A DNA stretch of 43,747 nucleotides from Treponema sp. Lineage in GTDB: Bacteria; Spirochaetota; Spirochaetia; Treponematales; Breznakiellaceae. The notes beneath the pieces were generated by a model that searched no databases, was not told the origin of the DNA, and was given only the letters and a program-made list of their open reading frames with translations. The stretch's first letter is position 1; each line of letters opens with the position of its first letter. The stretch spans positions 1-43,747 of the forward strand of contig JAISAE010000061.1 of the NCBI GenBank assembly GCA_031266875.1, written 5' to 3'. A program made the position numbers and the translations under genes. Shown in pieces: positions 41,771-43,747 of this stretch.

Positions 41771-43375
41771 TTATTCGGGATACTTGGCGCGGCGTTCATC
41801 CATAATCGCCCGTGCGCCGGAAGCAAGCCAGTCTGCAATGCCCGCGTCGTATATGCGGTCAAAGTTTTCAGGCGCACAGTTGATCGACTGGGTAAAGATA
41901 ACCCTCGCCTTATCCTGAAGCGTCTGGGACAGCGGGCCAGCGACAGTCAACGCGGAACGGGGCTTAACAAACACCGGCGGGCGCGAATTGGTAAGGGAAA
42001 CATTGTAGGCATATTGAATGACATCCGCAGGCGCTGAATAACCAGCGGCTAAGGCACGGATACTCGCTTCATCGCTTTCCAAGAAGAGGCCGTTCATCAT
42101 CATGGTATAATCAATGTTCTGGGAGCTGTTTATAATCCACGTAGGGTCTGCGGTGGCTGATGGGTCCAGCTTTACCACGCCGTCGCTTCCGATGGTATGG
42201 GTAATACCAAGGGGGCCAGTCTGAATAAAGTGATAGTTATCATACTTGGCCAGCCAATTAAGATAACGCATGGCCGCTTCTGGGTTCTTTGAGGCTGCAG
42301 GGATGAAATAGTTAAGACCAACAATGTCGTAAGAAGTTGTGTGGGTCTTACCATCGGAACTCTGGATACAGTCCACAGGAATATAATCAGCGTTAGGCAC
42401 ATTTTTCCGCAGATCGGTAAGTAAGTTATACGATTCACGGTAAGGCACATCCCAATTCCAGCAGAACGCGCCGACGATGCCGCTCTTGATAAGATCCGCC
42501 GGTCCAGTATCCATATCCTTGTAAAGCGGCCAGTCCTTATCAATAAGATTGGCATTGTACATACGGTTCGCAAAGCGGACGCCTTCCTTGTAGCCTTCTA
42601 CCAAGAAGTTGCGGTCAACCACCGTGCTGATCCAGCGTTCCTTGTCGCTCAGGCTGGGGTTAATAAATGCTTCCATAATAATGCCAAGCAGCGCGTCAGG
42701 ACGGTCAGCCGCCATACTGTAAGGAATCACGCGGCTTACGCCCAATCTGGCCGCGTTATCCCGGAAGGTCACAAGCGCGTCCCAGAATTGCTGGGTCGTT
42801 TGCGGAACAGGAAGCCCAAGAATGTCCAGCCAGTCCTTGCGTATAAAAAGGTTCTGATTAGCAATGTTCATACGCTTGGCCGGCATTGAGTATACCTTGC
42901 CTGAACCAAGATCAACGTTCCGCTCAATGAGCTGATGGCCAGGCCGGGCAGTGTCAGGGCCGAGAAAGGCATTGAGGTCTTTGAGTATTGAGTTGAGATA
43001 AGGCGATACATCATACACGCCTCCCTGATCAGCCCACATCTGAATGTTATCACTCGAATAGGTGTAACACACATCTGGCGGATTGCCAGCGGCGAACAGA
43101 TTTATCAGCGCCTCGGTTTCAGTCCAGCGAGGTACAGACACAAAGTTGACGATGATATTCTCATCTTTCAGAATCTTTTCCTTAATCCATGCGGTCCACT
43201 TGTTATTCGCTGGATCAGTTTTGCCACCATCGGTTCCACGGTCAAATATCTCAACCGTAATCGTTACCGCCCCACTGCCCGAAGCAGCGCCGCTCTGTTG
43301 CTGCTGTCCGCCCGAAGCGAACAATACCGCGCTTACCGTAAAAAATGTAAGCAGACTAAAACCTAGTCTCTTCAT
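41771..43375 (-). CDS. LplA-family extracellular solute-binding protein, copy 3 (diverged)
   Basis: 534 residues from the ATG after GGAGGGAAG. The signal peptide MKRLGFSLLTFFTVSAVLFA ends near FASGG and is followed by a Gln/Ser/Gly linker. The binding fold shows FAAGNPPDVCYTYSSDNIQM, MPAKRMNIANQNLFIRKDWL and NPEAAMRYLNWLAKYDNYHF. It is related to but clearly different from the pair at 16353-19873, so its ligand probably differs. No permease gene is adjacent in the window; it may share LplB/LplC-type permeases elsewhere or have partners beyond the right edge. Confidence 0.87.
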   Translation of the reverse strand: MKRLGFSLLTFFTVSAVLFASGGQQQQSGAASGSGAVTITVEIFDRGTDGGKTDPANNKWTAWIKEKILKDENIIVNFVSVPRWTETEALINLFAAGNPPDVCYTYSSDNIQMWADQGGVYDVSPYLNSILKDLNAFLGPDTARPGHQLIERNVDLGSGKVYSMPAKRMNIANQNLFIRKDWLDILGLPVPQTTQQFWDALVTFRDNAARLGVSRVIPYSMAADRPDALLGIIMEAFINPSLSDKERWISTVVDRNFLVEGYKEGVRFANRMYNANLIDKDWPLYKDMDTGPADLIKSGIVGAFCWNWDVPYRESYNLLTDLRKNVPNADYIPVDCIQSSDGKTHTTSYDIVGLNYFIPAASKNPEAAMRYLNWLAKYDNYHFIQTGPLGITHTIGSDGVVKLDPSATADPTWIINSSQNIDYTMMMNGLFLESDEASIRALAAGYSAPADVIQYAYNVSLTNSRPPVFVKPRSALTVAGPLSQTLQDKARVIFTQSINCAPENFDRIYDAGIADWLASGARAIMDERRAKYPE

Positions 43376-43536
43376 AACTTCCCTCCAAATGGATATTCTA
43401 CACTTTCCCATTATCGTTTATTAGTACCTAGAAAGTGCTAGATATATTATCAGATGCTTACACGAATAATGCAACAAAAAAAGAATGGTTTATAAGACAG
43501 ACAAATTATCGTATAGCGTGGCTCTCATCTCTGGCA

Positions 43537-43634
43537 CTATGTGTTTACTCACACATAGGCTATGTGGCTGACACACATTACCTAATGTGGCTGGCGCACA
43601 TTAAGTAATGTGGTGATGCACACATAGGCTATGT
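43537..43634. repeat. Run of palindromes spaced about 23 bp
   Basis: Four palindromes, CACATAG-G-CTATGTG (43552-43566), CACATTA-CC-TAATGTG (43574-43589), CACATTA-AG-TAATGTG (43597-43612) and ACATAG-G-CTATGT (near 43622-43634), have centres 22-23 bases apart. A larger inverted repeat (CTATGTGT...ACACATAG, 43537-43558) precedes them. They could be binding sites for a dimeric protein or hairpins. From 43376 to 43536 I see only a possible TAGAAT -10 for the lplA-like gene. Confidence 0.8.
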
Positions 43635-43664
43635 TGCAAGACGCACAAGGATAATATTTATAAG

Positions 43665-43747
43665 ACATACTAAGCTATGAGGAGAGAACATACTAAGCTA
43701 TGAGGAGAGAACATACTAAGCTATGAGGAGAGAACATACTAAGCTAT
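43665..43747. repeat. 23-bp direct repeat continuing past the window edge
   Basis: Units starting ACATACTAAGCTATGAGGAG begin at 43665, 43688, 43711 and 43734. They are identical and without spacers, and the array is cut by the window end, so total copy number is unknown. Confidence 0.93.

Noticed and set aside
43665-43747. CRISPR array
   Set aside because: The 23-bp units are directly adjacent with no spacers and no cas genes are in the window.

Overview
The window looks like a spirochaete chromosome, most likely a Treponema from a termite or other insect hindgut. This is inferred from gene content, not from a marker gene. The support is: two tandem chemoreceptors fused to an [FeFe]-hydrogenase-like H-cluster domain, several secreted solute-binding proteins of the LplA family with signal peptides ending in 'FASG', a helix-turn-helix/PTS-EIIA fusion, and a cluster of LPP20 and CsgG/LpoB-like lipoproteins. 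No rRNA, tRNA, CRISPR array or intact transposase gene was recognised.

Layout. 1-4.2 kb (mostly minus strand): the 5' end of gmd, a GGGTCGT heptamer array, larC with a long His-rich repeat, a lone potD, and a small apparently leaderless orphan gene. 4.4-5.3 kb: an AT-rich TylF-type methyltransferase and a scrap of a chemoreceptor gene. 5.3-8.4 kb: purH and rmuC, followed by a 1-kb 21/42-bp satellite. 9.7-11.8 kb (minus): a fur/zur-like regulator, znuA and znuC, with no permease gene. 12-14.1 kb (plus): cdd, the HTH-EIIA protein and era. 14.2-19.9 kb: an LplB/LplC/LplA-type sugar transporter with a duplicated leader and two tandem substrate-binding genes. 20-21.7 kb (minus): an ABC exporter. 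21.8-23.4 kb: two satellite arrays in a divergent intergenic region. 23.5-32.2 kb: a DUF4469-type protein, two hydrogenase-chemoreceptor fusions and a large hybrid histidine kinase. 32.3-32.85 kb: another satellite. 33-38.4 kb: a tight operon-like run, yggS, a membrane protein, rluD, a HAD hydrolase, plsC, pyrF and pyrK. 38.8-41.6 kb: three lipoprotein genes in a row, two of them with a frame break just after the lipobox. 41.8-43.4 kb (minus): a third LplA-like protein. The window ends in palindromic and direct repeats.

Three themes link the window. (1) Tandem repeats occur between genes and, in frame, inside larC and pyrK. Four separate intergenic arrays use a 23-bp period, and three of the arrays are rich in CTAG. 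(2) Several genes have a good -10 hexamer only 6-8 nt upstream of ATG and no Shine-Dalgarno sequence, which suggests leaderless mRNAs. (3) The adjacent H2-sensor-like chemoreceptors and hybrid kinase suggest a hydrogen- or redox-sensing block, which is an inference from domains and adjacency.

Limits: everything was read by eye from sequence. No database search, structure prediction or folding calculation was run, and start sites, promoters and terminators are predictions.
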